Assembly: GCA_002690625.1 (NCBI GenBank)
Contig: NZFJ01000054.1
Span: forward strand, 1-13,394
DNA from: Rickettsiales bacterium
Lineage (GTDB): Bacteria; Pseudomonadota; Alphaproteobacteria; TMED109; TMED131
Reading direction: 5' to 3'
DNA length: 13,394 nucleotides
Below the pieces are notes generated by a model, which was not told the origin of the DNA, made no database searches, and worked only from the letters and a program-made list of their open reading frames with translations. The position numbers and the translations under genes were made by a program. This document shows positions 1 through 7,894 of the stretch, piece by piece (the first letter of the stretch is position 1; every line of letters begins with the position of its first letter).

Positions 1-17
1 TTAAGTATTTTTTTCAT
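1..17 (-). CDS. ftsQ: Start of the next cluster gene, probably cell division protein FtsQ (only 5 codons in window)
   Basis: An ATG at 17-15 overlaps the TGA stop of ddl (16-14) in the ATGA arrangement used at several other junctions of this cluster. The visible codons read Met-Lys-Lys-Ile-Leu and then leave the window. In proteobacterial dcw clusters the gene after ddl is normally ftsQ, a bitopic divisome protein whose N-terminus is often short and basic, and the visible residues do not conflict with that. The identity rests on gene order alone, because five residues carry no family signature. Confidence 0.5.
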
Positions 18-931
18 TTTTTTAAACCCGCATCATTAATTATCAACTCAATTAAATCAGGAAATTCAATCCCACTATTTTTTGCAATCCTTGGAAGTAG
101 TGAGTTTTTTGTTAATCCTGGTTGAGTATTTATTTCTAATAAAAAAAAATCTTCTTTTTTTGAATTCTTATTTATTCTAAAATCTACTCTAGCTACACCC
201 CTACAATTTAATAATTTAAATGACTTTTCTGATGCACTTAAAATATTTTTAATTGTTTTTTCAGATAAATTATTTGGAATAATATATTTAGTATTTTTAC
301 TTTTATATTTGGCATCATAACTATATATATCTTGATTTATTAAAACCTCTAATATTCCTAAAGGTTTCCCATTTATTACAGCTACTGTAATATCATTACC
401 TGGTATAAACTCTTCTATAAGAAAATTGTTAATCTTTAATTTTGAAATAATTTTCTTAAGTGAATCTTTTTTCTTTATTAAATGAATTCCTAAACTAGAC
501 CCTTCGCTTACTGGTTTAATAATAAAAGGTCTATCTAGGGGCTCTTTTTTAGTAATTTTATTTTTATTTATAATATAGCCTTTTGGAACATTCATACCGT
601 GGGTCATAAAAATATTCTTAGAAAGATACTTATTCATTCCTATTGCAGAAGCACTTACTCCAGAATGTGTATAAGGTATTTTTAAACATTCAAGCAAGCC
701 TTGTACTTTTCCATCTTCTCCCCAAAATCCATGTAAAGCATTAAACACAACATCTACTTCTTTTCTATTATTTAATAGCCAATGAAAAAAGTTTTTATCC
801 ACTTCTAATGACTTGGTACGATAGCCTTTTAACTTTAATGCTTTCTCTACATTAACAGCAGTATTCCTTGAAACTTCAGCTTCTTCAGAATAGCCGCCTT
901 TGATTATTAAAATATTTTTATTTACCTTCAT
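14..931 (-). CDS. ddl: D-alanine--D-alanine ligase
   Basis: This cytoplasmic ATP-grasp enzyme joins two D-Ala to give the dipeptide that MurF adds to the peptidoglycan precursor. The 305-residue length matches DdlB-type enzymes (about 306). Visible landmarks are the N-terminal GGYSEEAEVS segment with Glu19, HGFWGEDG at 67-74, the ATP-grasp lysine in IIKP (Lys139), EGSSLG at 143-148 and EEFIPG at 173-178. The YDAKY segment at 205-209 carries the tyrosine associated with D-Ala (not D-lactate) specificity, and RVDF (Asp250) and LLEINTQPG (Glu266, Asn268) hold the metal ligands. The ATG at 931 lies 6 bp after the murB stop. The nearest purine-rich stretch is weak and the AGGA further up is too far away, so coupling to murB translation is likely. 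The 3' end overlaps the presumed ftsQ start. Confidence 0.97.
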   Translation of the reverse strand: MKVNKNILIIKGGYSEEAEVSRNTAVNVEKALKLKGYRTKSLEVDKNFFHWLLNNRKEVDVVFNALHGFWGEDGKVQGLLECLKIPYTHSGVSASAIGMNKYLSKNIFMTHGMNVPKGYIINKNKITKKEPLDRPFIIKPVSEGSSLGIHLIKKKDSLKKIISKLKINNFLIEEFIPGNDITVAVINGKPLGILEVLINQDIYSYDAKYKSKNTKYIIPNNLSEKTIKNILSASEKSFKLLNCRGVARVDFRINKNSKKEDFFLLEINTQPGLTKNSLLPRIAKNSGIEFPDLIELIINDAGLKK

Positions 932-937
932 TTTAGA

Positions 938-1849
938 TTACTTGTTTCCTATTATTTTTATTTCCCAAATTAATTTTATTCCAAACTTGTCATATACTTT
1001 TTTAATAACCTTTTCTCCTAACTCTTCAATTTCATTGCTGCTTGCCCCACCTTTATTTACTATAAAATTAGAATGTAAATCTGATATAGCTGCTTGTCCT
1101 ACACTATATCTTTTACAACCACTCTCCTGTATTAATTTCCATGCTTTATTATTTTCAGTGTTTCTAAAAGTAGAGCCACTAGTTTTTTCTTTTATAGGTT
1201 GTGTTTTTTTTCTAATATTATTTAAGTTTTTTATATTATTAAGGTTTATATCTGGAGATCTTTTATGATAATTGAAATAAGCTTCTAAAAATATATAGTC
1301 GTTTGGAAAATTTGTTTCTCTATAATTCATTTCATAATCTTTTGCTTCAATAACTTTTACTTCACCTCTTCTATTAATAACTTTAATTTTAGATATATAT
1401 TGTGATGTATCATTGCCATAAGCACCTGCATTCATTTTTATTGCACCTCCAACAGTACCTGGGATACCAGAAAAGAACTCTAGTCCTGATATTCCTTCTT
1501 TAGCTAATACTCTTGAGAGTTTTATACAATTAGTAGCAGCGCCAACACAAATATTTTTATCATCTATTATATTATAATAATCAAAATTTTTTCCTAATTT
1601 TATTACAATACCTTTAAAACCATTATCCCTAAATAAAGTATTAGAACCTGCACCTAAAATAAAAATAGGAATATTAAAATTAAGTTTCGTAAGAAAACTT
1701 TTTAGATCTAAGATATCTGCCGGTATAAAAAATATATCAGCAATTCCTCCTGCCTTTAACCAGGTTAAAGTTGCCATATTTTTTTTATATGAAATATATC
1801 CATTAGTTTTAGGGATTTTTTTGATATCATTATATTGTAAATTACCCAT
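938..1849 (-). CDS. murB: UDP-N-acetylenolpyruvoylglucosamine reductase (MurB, type II)
   Basis: This FAD- and NADPH-dependent enzyme reduces UDP-GlcNAc-enolpyruvate to UDP-MurNAc, the acceptor for MurC. At 303 residues it matches the shorter type II family rather than the roughly 340-residue E. coli form. The FAD-binding segments are GAGSNTLFRDNG (66-77) and SGIPGTVGGAIKMNAGAYG (127-145). The proton-donor serine is Ser226 in SGSTFRN, and the distal catalytic glutamate is Glu296 in LIWEIKIIG. The substrate segment usually written YRxS reads YRETN (176-180), a conservative Ser-to-Thr change. The ATG at 1849 shares its first base with the murC TAA stop (TAATG), a classic restart junction. The murC-murB-ddl order is typical of Alphaproteobacteria. 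Confidence 0.97.
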   Translation of the reverse strand: MGNLQYNDIKKIPKTNGYISYKKNMATLTWLKAGGIADIFFIPADILDLKSFLTKLNFNIPIFILGAGSNTLFRDNGFKGIVIKLGKNFDYYNIIDDKNICVGAATNCIKLSRVLAKEGISGLEFFSGIPGTVGGAIKMNAGAYGNDTSQYISKIKVINRRGEVKVIEAKDYEMNYRETNFPNDYIFLEAYFNYHKRSPDINLNNIKNLNNIRKKTQPIKEKTSGSTFRNTENNKAWKLIQESGCKRYSVGQAAISDLHSNFIVNKGGASSNEIEELGEKVIKKVYDKFGIKLIWEIKIIGNK

Positions 1850-3255
1850 TATATTATTTTCTCATTAATTTGATTAACGAATTTTTTGGCTTTTATTGTG
1901 ATATCTCCTGCTCCTAAAAATATTACAATATCTCCTTCCTTCAAAAGGTTTTTAATAATTTGTTCTAAGGCCTTCTCTTCATATGGTCTTGCATCTTTGT
2001 GACCTGCTGATATTAACGAACTAATTAAAGTGTCTTTGCTATAGCCTTCTATATACTTTTCTCCAGCTGAGTAAACCTCAGTTACCATTACTATATCGGC
2101 ATCATTAAAAGCAGAAGTAAAGTCTTCAAATAATAGTTTTAACCTTGAATATCTATGAGGTTGTACTATCGCTACAACCTTCCCATTAGTAACTTCCCTT
2201 GCGGCTCCTAAAGTAGCTTTTATTTCTGCTGGATGATGACCATAGTCATCATATATCTTTACACCGGCAATATTACTGATCAAAGAAAACCTTCTATTTA
2301 CTCCTTCAAAACTATTGAGAGCATTTTTTATTAATTCTAAATCTACATTTAATTGTATAGCCATTGCACATACTGCTATTACATTTTGTACATTATGAAT
2401 ACCAGGAATATTAGAAACCATATTATGAATAGTTTTTGCAGGAGAATCTTTTTGTGGGCTAATCTCTAAAGTAAAAAATGTCTTAGAATCTTTAAATTTT
2501 ATATCTGTTGCTCTATAATCAGCCTGAGGACTTAGTCCATATGTTATTATTCTTTTATCTTCTACTTCAGATATAATACTTTGAATAGTAGGATTATCGA
2601 TACATATAATTGCTAAACCATAAAAAGGAATATTATTTATAAATTTTTTGAAAGAATCTTTTAATTCTTTATAACTTTTGTAATAATCTAAATGTTCAGC
2701 ATCTATATTTGTTACAATTACACTGGTTGCTGGTAATTTCAAAAAACTTCCATCTGATTCATCAGCTTCTACAACCATCCAATCACTAAATCCTAACTTA
2801 GCATTGCTATTGTATGAGTTTATGATGCCTCCATTAATAACAGTAGGATCAAAGTTAGCCTTCTCTAGTACAGTTGCCATTAAAGAAGTAGTAGTGGTTT
2901 TTCCATGCGTTCCTGCTACAGCTATAGTTTTTTTAAATCTCATAAGTTCCGCTAGCATTTCTGCCCTTTTAACTATGGGTAACCTTTTTTTTCTAGCTGC
3001 TAATAATTCAACATTATCTGATTGTATAGCAGATGATATCACTATGATTGACGCATCTTCTATATTTTCTATTTTATGGCCTAAGGCAACATTAATATTA
3101 AGATTTTTTAATCTTGTAATATTTTGATTTTCTGAAATATCACTGCCAGATACTCTAAAATTTAAATTTACTAAAACCTCAGCTATTCCACTCATACCTA
3201 TACCTCCTATTCCTATGAAGTGTATAAGTCCTATATTGTTATTAAAAACTTGCAT
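1849..3255 (-). CDS. murC: UDP-N-acetylmuramate--L-alanine ligase
   Basis: MurC is the first of the four ATP-dependent cytoplasmic Mur ligases and attaches L-Ala to UDP-MurNAc. The 468-residue protein shows the Rossmann-like UDP-binding loop GIGGIGMSGIA (15-25) and the ATP P-loop GTHGKTTT (115-122). It also has EADESDGS (163-170), the NIDAEHLDYY segment (183-192), GVNRRF (318-323), DDYGHHP (336-342), QPHRYSR (365-371) and LGAGDIT (447-453), all in family order. The ATG at 3255 lies 14 bp inside the 3' end of murG and the stop overlaps the murB start by one base. Hand counts of about fourteen sequence lines give about 30% G+C, against about 20% for lines sampled in murG and murE. The protein is correspondingly poorer in Lys and Asn, which probably reflects stronger conservation. 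Confidence 0.98.
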   Translation of the reverse strand: MQVFNNNIGLIHFIGIGGIGMSGIAEVLVNLNFRVSGSDISENQNITRLKNLNINVALGHKIENIEDASIIVISSAIQSDNVELLAARKKRLPIVKRAEMLAELMRFKKTIAVAGTHGKTTTTSLMATVLEKANFDPTVINGGIINSYNSNAKLGFSDWMVVEADESDGSFLKLPATSVIVTNIDAEHLDYYKSYKELKDSFKKFINNIPFYGLAIICIDNPTIQSIISEVEDKRIITYGLSPQADYRATDIKFKDSKTFFTLEISPQKDSPAKTIHNMVSNIPGIHNVQNVIAVCAMAIQLNVDLELIKNALNSFEGVNRRFSLISNIAGVKIYDDYGHHPAEIKATLGAAREVTNGKVVAIVQPHRYSRLKLLFEDFTSAFNDADIVMVTEVYSAGEKYIEGYSKDTLISSLISAGHKDARPYEEKALEQIIKNLLKEGDIVIFLGAGDITIKAKKFVNQINEKII

Positions 3256-4339
3256 TTGTTAAGTCCATGATTAATTTAGATAGTTGTGCAGTTGCTTTAG
3301 GTTTTGCTAGATTACTGTTATTCTCAGCAAATAGTTTTAGTATCTCAATATTATTAAAAATTTTTTTCAAAAAAATTAAAATATTCCCATTTTTAATATC
3401 TTCATCATTTAATATCCAAGCTGCTTTTTCTTTTTTAAACTTTAATGCATTTAAATATTGATGATTTTGAACAGAGTTAGGAATTGGAAAATATATAGCA
3501 GGAATACCTGCTATTGCATTTTCTGCAATAGCTGAAGCTCCCGCTCTTGATATTACTAAACTAGCTTTTTCTAAATTTGAATTAATATTTTTTATGAATG
3601 TATAAACTTTACATTTAATATTTGCTCTTTTATAAATATCTTTGACTAAAACTAAGTCTTCTATAAGTACCTGATGTGTTACATATAATTTTTTTCTAAT
3701 TTTTAAAGGAAGTTTAACAATACTCTTACTTAAATCATATGAAAGTGATGCTGATCCAAGACTTCCACCAATAATTAATAAATTAATTTTATTATTAACA
3801 AAGACTCTATATTTATTATTTTTGTGTAATTTAAGTATTTTATTTCTTACTGGCATTCCAACATTTATAGTATTTTTATATTGCTTTTCTAATCTATATG
3901 CCGAAGTTCTTATACTTACATATTTCCAAAATAATTTATTAGCTCTTCCTAGAACTGCATTAGCTTCATGAAGTATCACTCTTCTTTTAAGTAACAAAGC
4001 CGCAAGAACAAATGGGACTTGAACATAAGAGCCAAATCCTAAAACTGTTTTTATATTTTTTGTTTTAAGAAAAAAAATAGCCTTTATTACAGCTCTTAAA
4101 AGTATTACTAATGCTATAATCTTAGAGAAAAAACTTTTTCCTGCATATCCTTTAGCATTAATTATATAAGGATTTAATTTAGATAATTCTAGATTATTTA
4201 GCCCTCTTTTATCAGTAGCAAAAAATATTTCTAAAGATGATTTTTTTAAAAAGCTATAAATAGATAGTGCAGGAAATATATGTCCACCTGTTCCTCCAGT
4301 AACAAATAATATTTTTTTATTTTCAGATTTAGTAGTCAT
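3242..4339 (-). CDS. murG: UDP-GlcNAc:lipid I N-acetylglucosaminyltransferase
   Basis: MurG is a peripheral inner-membrane GT-B glycosyltransferase that adds GlcNAc to lipid I, giving lipid II. The 365-residue protein has the N-terminal glycine loop TGGTGGHIFPA (14-24), the C-terminal loop GGSLGS (191-196), SRAGAS (264-269), Glu273 aligned with the UDP-ribose-binding glutamate, and NHQYLNA (292-298). Two signatures are altered. The usual GGY in the lipid-facing loop reads GSY (103-105), and HEQN reads HEAN (124-127), although Tyr105, His124 and Asn127 are kept. The ATG at 4339 is inside the last codons of ftsW (11 bp overlap) and is preceded by AAAGG. The 3' end overlaps murC by 14 bp. Identity is secure and the substitutions only raise a question about lineage-specific divergence. 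Confidence 0.97.
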   Translation of the reverse strand: MTTKSENKKILFVTGGTGGHIFPALSIYSFLKKSSLEIFFATDKRGLNNLELSKLNPYIINAKGYAGKSFFSKIIALVILLRAVIKAIFFLKTKNIKTVLGFGSYVQVPFVLAALLLKRRVILHEANAVLGRANKLFWKYVSIRTSAYRLEKQYKNTINVGMPVRNKILKLHKNNKYRVFVNNKINLLIIGGSLGSASLSYDLSKSIVKLPLKIRKKLYVTHQVLIEDLVLVKDIYKRANIKCKVYTFIKNINSNLEKASLVISRAGASAIAENAIAGIPAIYFPIPNSVQNHQYLNALKFKKEKAAWILNDEDIKNGNILIFLKKIFNNIEILKLFAENNSNLAKPKATAQLSKLIMDLTNASF

Positions 4340-5471
4340 ATATTAAACCTTTTTTTCCAAATTCTTTTCTAGTTAGTGCGAGCATCATGCCCATAACAAT
4401 TCCCATAGAAATTAGAGAGGATCCTCCATAAGATATAAAAGGAAGTGTTACCCCAGTAGTTGGAATTAATTTCATTGATACTGCAATATTTATTAATGCT
4501 TGAAACAAAAATAACGCAAGCAAACCCGTGCAAGAACAAACTTTAAAAGAACTATTGCTTTTACTTATTTGATATAATCCTCTAAAAAAAATAGTAAATA
4601 TTGTTAAAATTATTGCTATACAAACTATTGCTCCATATTCCTCTGCAATAACAGGAAATATAAAATCAGTGTGTGAGTCTGGAATATTTTTTTTCACAGT
4701 TCCTGCCCCAGGACCCTTCCCTAAAATACCTCCAGACTGATATGCTTCTAATGATTTCTCAACCTGATAATGAATTTTTTTTGGATTAAAAAAACTGTCT
4801 ATTCTATATTTTACGTGATTTATTCCATAATAAGCCGAACAAGTAAATATTATTATACTTATTAACATAATAAATGCCCATTTAAAGTTTATTCCTACTA
4901 AGAAGTACTGAGTGCTAAAAACTAAAAAAACTATTACAAACATGCTAAAATTAGGCTGAGATATTAATAATAAACTAACTAAAAATAATAATAAAAAAGC
5001 AATAAATTTACCCTCAATCAAATGATTGAATATTTTAAACCTTTTTGGATATGTTAGTAAAAATGAAAATATTATTATTATAAATGGCTTTAAAAACTCT
5101 GATGGTTGAAAGGAAAAGCCTCCTAATTTTAACCAGCGGACAGATCCATTATTTTCTAAATTTAGATAAAGCAAAATAAAAATTAATAAAAAGCTTAAAA
5201 GTGCACCTATGTAAGAAATTTTTATAATTCCTGATATAGATAATATTGAAAAAATTAGTATTGAAAATATTGATATAAAAACAAAAAAATAATGCTTTTT
5301 TATAAAATAAAAATCAGACAATCCTTTAATTTTTGCTACATTAGGACTAGCTGTCGTTACAAATAAAACGCCAAACATTACCATCAGAAGTATTAGAGAT
5401 AAATTAAAAAGATCAACAGATTTTATCCATTTATTTATAAATTTATAAATTATATTTTCTACCTTACTCAA
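4329..5471 (-). CDS. ftsW: Septal peptidoglycan glycosyltransferase FtsW (SEDS family)
   Basis: FtsW is a polytopic inner-membrane enzyme that polymerises lipid II at the division septum together with FtsI. The 380-residue protein shows about ten hydrophobic spans and the SEDS landmarks FQPSEFLKP (121-129), YQVEKSLEAYQSGG (235-248), GKGPGAG (251-257) and DSHTDFIFPVIAEEYG (265-280). The last of these holds Asp269, which I align with the essential periplasmic-loop aspartate. Near the C-terminus is IPTTGVTLPFISYGGSS. The conserved QPDxGT in the middle of the protein reads QPNFSM (172-177). The start is TTG at 5471-5469, overlapping the murD stop as TTGA. A strong AAAGGAAG lies 4 nt upstream, and the first internal Met (residue 30) lies within the first membrane span, so TTG is the credible start. 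Confidence 0.96.
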   Translation of the reverse strand: MSKVENIIYKFINKWIKSVDLFNLSLILLMVMFGVLFVTTASPNVAKIKGLSDFYFIKKHYFFVFISIFSILIFSILSISGIIKISYIGALLSFLLIFILLYLNLENNGSVRWLKLGGFSFQPSEFLKPFIIIIFSFLLTYPKRFKIFNHLIEGKFIAFLLLFLVSLLLISQPNFSMFVIVFLVFSTQYFLVGINFKWAFIMLISIIIFTCSAYYGINHVKYRIDSFFNPKKIHYQVEKSLEAYQSGGILGKGPGAGTVKKNIPDSHTDFIFPVIAEEYGAIVCIAIILTIFTIFFRGLYQISKSNSSFKVCSCTGLLALFLFQALINIAVSMKLIPTTGVTLPFISYGGSSLISMGIVMGMMLALTRKEFGKKGLIYDY

Positions 5472-6805
5472 GCAACTTCCTTTAATATAGAATTGAATAA
5501 TTTTTTAAAATGCTCACCTCTCTTCTTGTAATTGGTGTAATGATCAAAAGATGCACAAGCAGGAGAAAACAATATAGGATAGTTTTTTCTAGAATCTATA
5601 CTTTTCTTAAATGATTTTTTAACGGCTTCTGATAAATCATTGCAAATATTATTTTTACATTTTTTTCTTAAAGTGTGTGCTATTTCTGATGCTGTTTCAC
5701 CATATAGAAATGTCTCAAATATTACACTAGAAAAAGAATTTAATGGTTTAAAATCATCTCCTTTTTTAGACCCTCCAGCAATTAGTATTACTTTTGAAAA
5801 AGAGTTTAATGCGGAACATGTTGCAGCTACATTAGTTGCTTTAGAGTCATTAAAAAAATTTATATTTTTAATAGATCCTATCCATTCTATCCTATGTGGT
5901 AAGCCTTTAAAATTTAATAGCTTTTTTAATATGTATTTAGGATCCTTGCCTAAGATTAGTAGCGATATAAATGAAATGGCAAAATTCATTTTATTATGCT
6001 GTATTTCTAGAAAGCTATTAGGTTTATAAGAATATTTTTTTCTAGTAAGATAATTATCTATAACTTCATTTTTAGTTACTGATATTCCTGTTTTTAATAT
6101 TTGTTTTTGAGAAACATAAATTAATTTTGATTTTCCTTTTTTGTGTTGACTAAATAGTTTTCTTAAATTTTTATCATCATAATTAACTATCACTAAATCA
6201 TTTGTACTTTGATTTTTAATAATATTCATTTTAGCTTTTACGTATTTACTAAAACTTGAATGATGAGTTATATGATCTTTATTAATATTACTTATAACAC
6301 TTATATTTGGTCTAAAATTGTTTATGTAATCTAATTGAAAAGATGATAATTCTATGACATATTCATTTTTTATATTTTCATAATAGTCTAATATAGGATT
6401 ACCAAAATTTGCTAATGGTTTAGTTCTTAGCGCATTAGCAATCATTAATGCAATTGTTGATTTCCCATTAGTTCCAGTAATTGCTATTAATTTATTTTTT
6501 CTTTTTTCTTTTTTTATAATTTCCCAAAATAATTCTATATCATTAATAATATTAATATCTTTTTTCCTACCTTGTTTTAAAATAACATGCTCTTTTTTTA
6601 CCCCAGGAGAAACAAAAATAGCTCTAATATCCTGAAAGTTAATTTTTTTAATATCAAATATATTAAAATTCGTTTTATTTAATTTTTCTAAATCATCATC
6701 CCAAATAAAAATATTACATTTAAATTTTGTCAAATATTTTGCAATTGACTTACCTGTCACACCATAACCTATTATTAAAACTTTTTTTTTGTAATATTTA
6801 TTCAT
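5468..6805 (-). CDS. murD: UDP-N-acetylmuramoyl-L-alanine--D-glutamate ligase
   Basis: MurD is the second Mur ligase and adds D-Glu to UDP-MurNAc-L-Ala in the cytoplasm. The 445-residue protein has the N-terminal glycine loop GYGVTGKS (13-20) and the P-loop GTNGKST (111-117). It also has ELSSFQLD (152-159), the probable carbamylated lysine in YVKAK (Lys192), LPHRIE (302-307), NDSKATN (319-325), AGGSKKGDDF (343-352) and SPACASFDHYTNYKKRG (414-430). The usual DHLDRH segment reads DHITHH (177-182). The ATG at 6805 is separated from the mraY stop by only 3 bp, and the TGA stop overlaps the ftsW start by 4 bp. A run of nine A residues encodes Lys6-Lys8, a possible polymerase slippage site, but the frame as given is open. 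The protein is rich in Lys and Asn, as expected at this base composition. Confidence 0.97.
   Translation of the reverse strand: MNKYYKKKVLIIGYGVTGKSIAKYLTKFKCNIFIWDDDLEKLNKTNFNIFDIKKINFQDIRAIFVSPGVKKEHVILKQGRKKDINIINDIELFWEIIKKEKRKNKLIAITGTNGKSTIALMIANALRTKPLANFGNPILDYYENIKNEYVIELSSFQLDYINNFRPNISVISNINKDHITHHSSFSKYVKAKMNIIKNQSTNDLVIVNYDDKNLRKLFSQHKKGKSKLIYVSQKQILKTGISVTKNEVIDNYLTRKKYSYKPNSFLEIQHNKMNFAISFISLLILGKDPKYILKKLLNFKGLPHRIEWIGSIKNINFFNDSKATNVAATCSALNSFSKVILIAGGSKKGDDFKPLNSFSSVIFETFLYGETASEIAHTLRKKCKNNICNDLSEAVKKSFKKSIDSRKNYPILFSPACASFDHYTNYKKRGEHFKKLFNSILKEVA
5476..5483 (-). promoter_or_regulatory. Ribosome binding site deciding the TTG start of ftsW
   Basis: AAAGGAAG lies inside the last codons of murD and ends 4 nt before the TTG at 5471. 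The spacing equals that before the ATG of ftsI, whose site also ends in GGAAG. This match, and the lack of any usable ATG before the first membrane span, selects TTG as the ftsW start. Confidence 0.75.
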
Positions 6806-6808
6806 AAA

Positions 6809-7894
6809 TTATCTAACTTTAAAACTAGCCAAACTAATGATTGCTAAAATAATAGAAATTATCCAAAACCTAATAACAATTGTGGACTCAGACCACCCTT
6901 TTTGTTCAAAGTGATGATGTAATGGTGCCATCCTAAATACTCTTTTACCAGTAATTTTAAATGATAGCACTTGTACAATTACTGAAACTGCCTCTAAAAC
7001 AAATAATCCTCCGACCATAGCTAATATAATTTCATTTTTTGTCATAACACTAATTGAACCTATTGCAGCACCTGCAGCTAGGGATCCTGTATCCCCCATA
7101 AATATTTTAGCAGGAGGTGCGTTAAACCATAAAAAACCTAAACCTGCTCCTACAAAAGCAGCGCAAAATATTGATATTTCTCCAATACCTTTTATATTAG
7201 TTAAACTAAGGTATTCTGAGTATATTGCGTTTCCAACGAAATAAGCTATCAAAGAAAATGTTGATAATACTATAATTATAGGCACTATGGCCAAGCCATC
7301 TAAGCCATCTGTTAAATTTACAGCATTAGAAGAACCTACTATAACAAATATAGAAAAAATAAACCAAAAATAACCAATATCAAAATATAAGTTTTTAAAT
7401 ATGGGAAATATTAAATTCGTATTACTTTCAGGAGAAAATTTTAGTAATAAAATTGAAAAAAACAGAGCTATTAAAGACTGTGTTACTATTTTTATATTAC
7501 CTGATAGTCCCTTAAATGAAAATTTTTTTAATTTAATATAATCATCTATAAAACCTATTAAACCAAAACCTAATGTCACAAATAAGACTAGCCATATATA
7601 TACATTTTTTAAATCAACCCATAACAATGTCGAAATGCTTAAGGCAAATAATATTAAGACTCCCCCCATTGTAGGCGTTCCTTTTTTAGCATCCATATGC
7701 CATTTGGGGCCATCATCTCTAATAGGTTGTCCCTTTTTTTGTTTGGTCTTTAAATATTCTATTAGATACGGACCTACCATAAAACTTATAACAATAGATG
7801 TTATAAAAGCCCCTCCTGCTCTAAAAGTGAGATACTTAAAAACATTTAAAAAAGTATAATTTTCTACAAATATTAAAGAAATGTAATAGATCAT
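6809..7894 (-). CDS. mraY: Phospho-N-acetylmuramoyl-pentapeptide transferase (lipid I synthase)
   Basis: MraY is an integral inner-membrane enzyme that transfers phospho-MurNAc-pentapeptide from UDP to undecaprenyl phosphate, making lipid I. Its 361 residues match the usual 360. Visible signatures are KKGQPIRDDGP (53-63), TPTMGGVLI (73-81), the Asp pair at 117-118 in FIDDYIK, NAVNLTDGLDGLA (190-202), FMGDTGSLA (265-273, Asp268) and the cytoplasmic APLHHHFE (323-330). About ten hydrophobic spans lie between them. The NAPPAK stretch before FMGDTGS is a form I associate with Alphaproteobacteria. The ATG at 7894 overlaps the murF TGA by 4 bp, and the N-terminus aligns with the family start (NVFKYLTFRAGGA), so no other start is needed. 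Confidence 0.98.
   Translation of the reverse strand: MIYYISLIFVENYTFLNVFKYLTFRAGGAFITSIVISFMVGPYLIEYLKTKQKKGQPIRDDGPKWHMDAKKGTPTMGGVLILFALSISTLLWVDLKNVYIWLVLFVTLGFGLIGFIDDYIKLKKFSFKGLSGNIKIVTQSLIALFFSILLLKFSPESNTNLIFPIFKNLYFDIGYFWFIFSIFVIVGSSNAVNLTDGLDGLAIVPIIIVLSTFSLIAYFVGNAIYSEYLSLTNIKGIGEISIFCAAFVGAGLGFLWFNAPPAKIFMGDTGSLAAGAAIGSISVMTKNEIILAMVGGLFVLEAVSVIVQVLSFKITGKRVFRMAPLHHHFEQKGWSESTIVIRFWIISIILAIISLASFKVR

Noticed and set aside
176..196. Loss of function in Ddl or MurD from signature changes (EAEVS in Ddl, DHITHH in MurD)
   Set aside because: The known catalytic and metal-binding residues of both enzymes are present, so these look like ordinary divergence in non-catalytic signature positions.
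900..1268. 122-codon open frame on the plus strand across the ddl/murB junction
   Set aside because: It is antisense to two well-supported enzymes. Its hydrophobic Phe/Leu/Ile-rich product is what the complement of Lys/Asn-rich AT-rich genes gives, and it has no recognisable motif.
5640..6029. 129-codon open frame on the plus strand within murD
   Set aside because: It is fully antisense to conserved MurD sequence, shows no family resemblance and lies in no plausible transcription unit. The other plus-strand open frames (for example 2804-3127, 9382-9705, 10480-10737, 10781-11026) are rejected for the same reason.
6806..6808. Regulatory signal in the gap between mraY and murD
   Set aside because: The gap is only 3 bp, and the other gap (932-937) only 6 bp; neither can hold a promoter or terminator.
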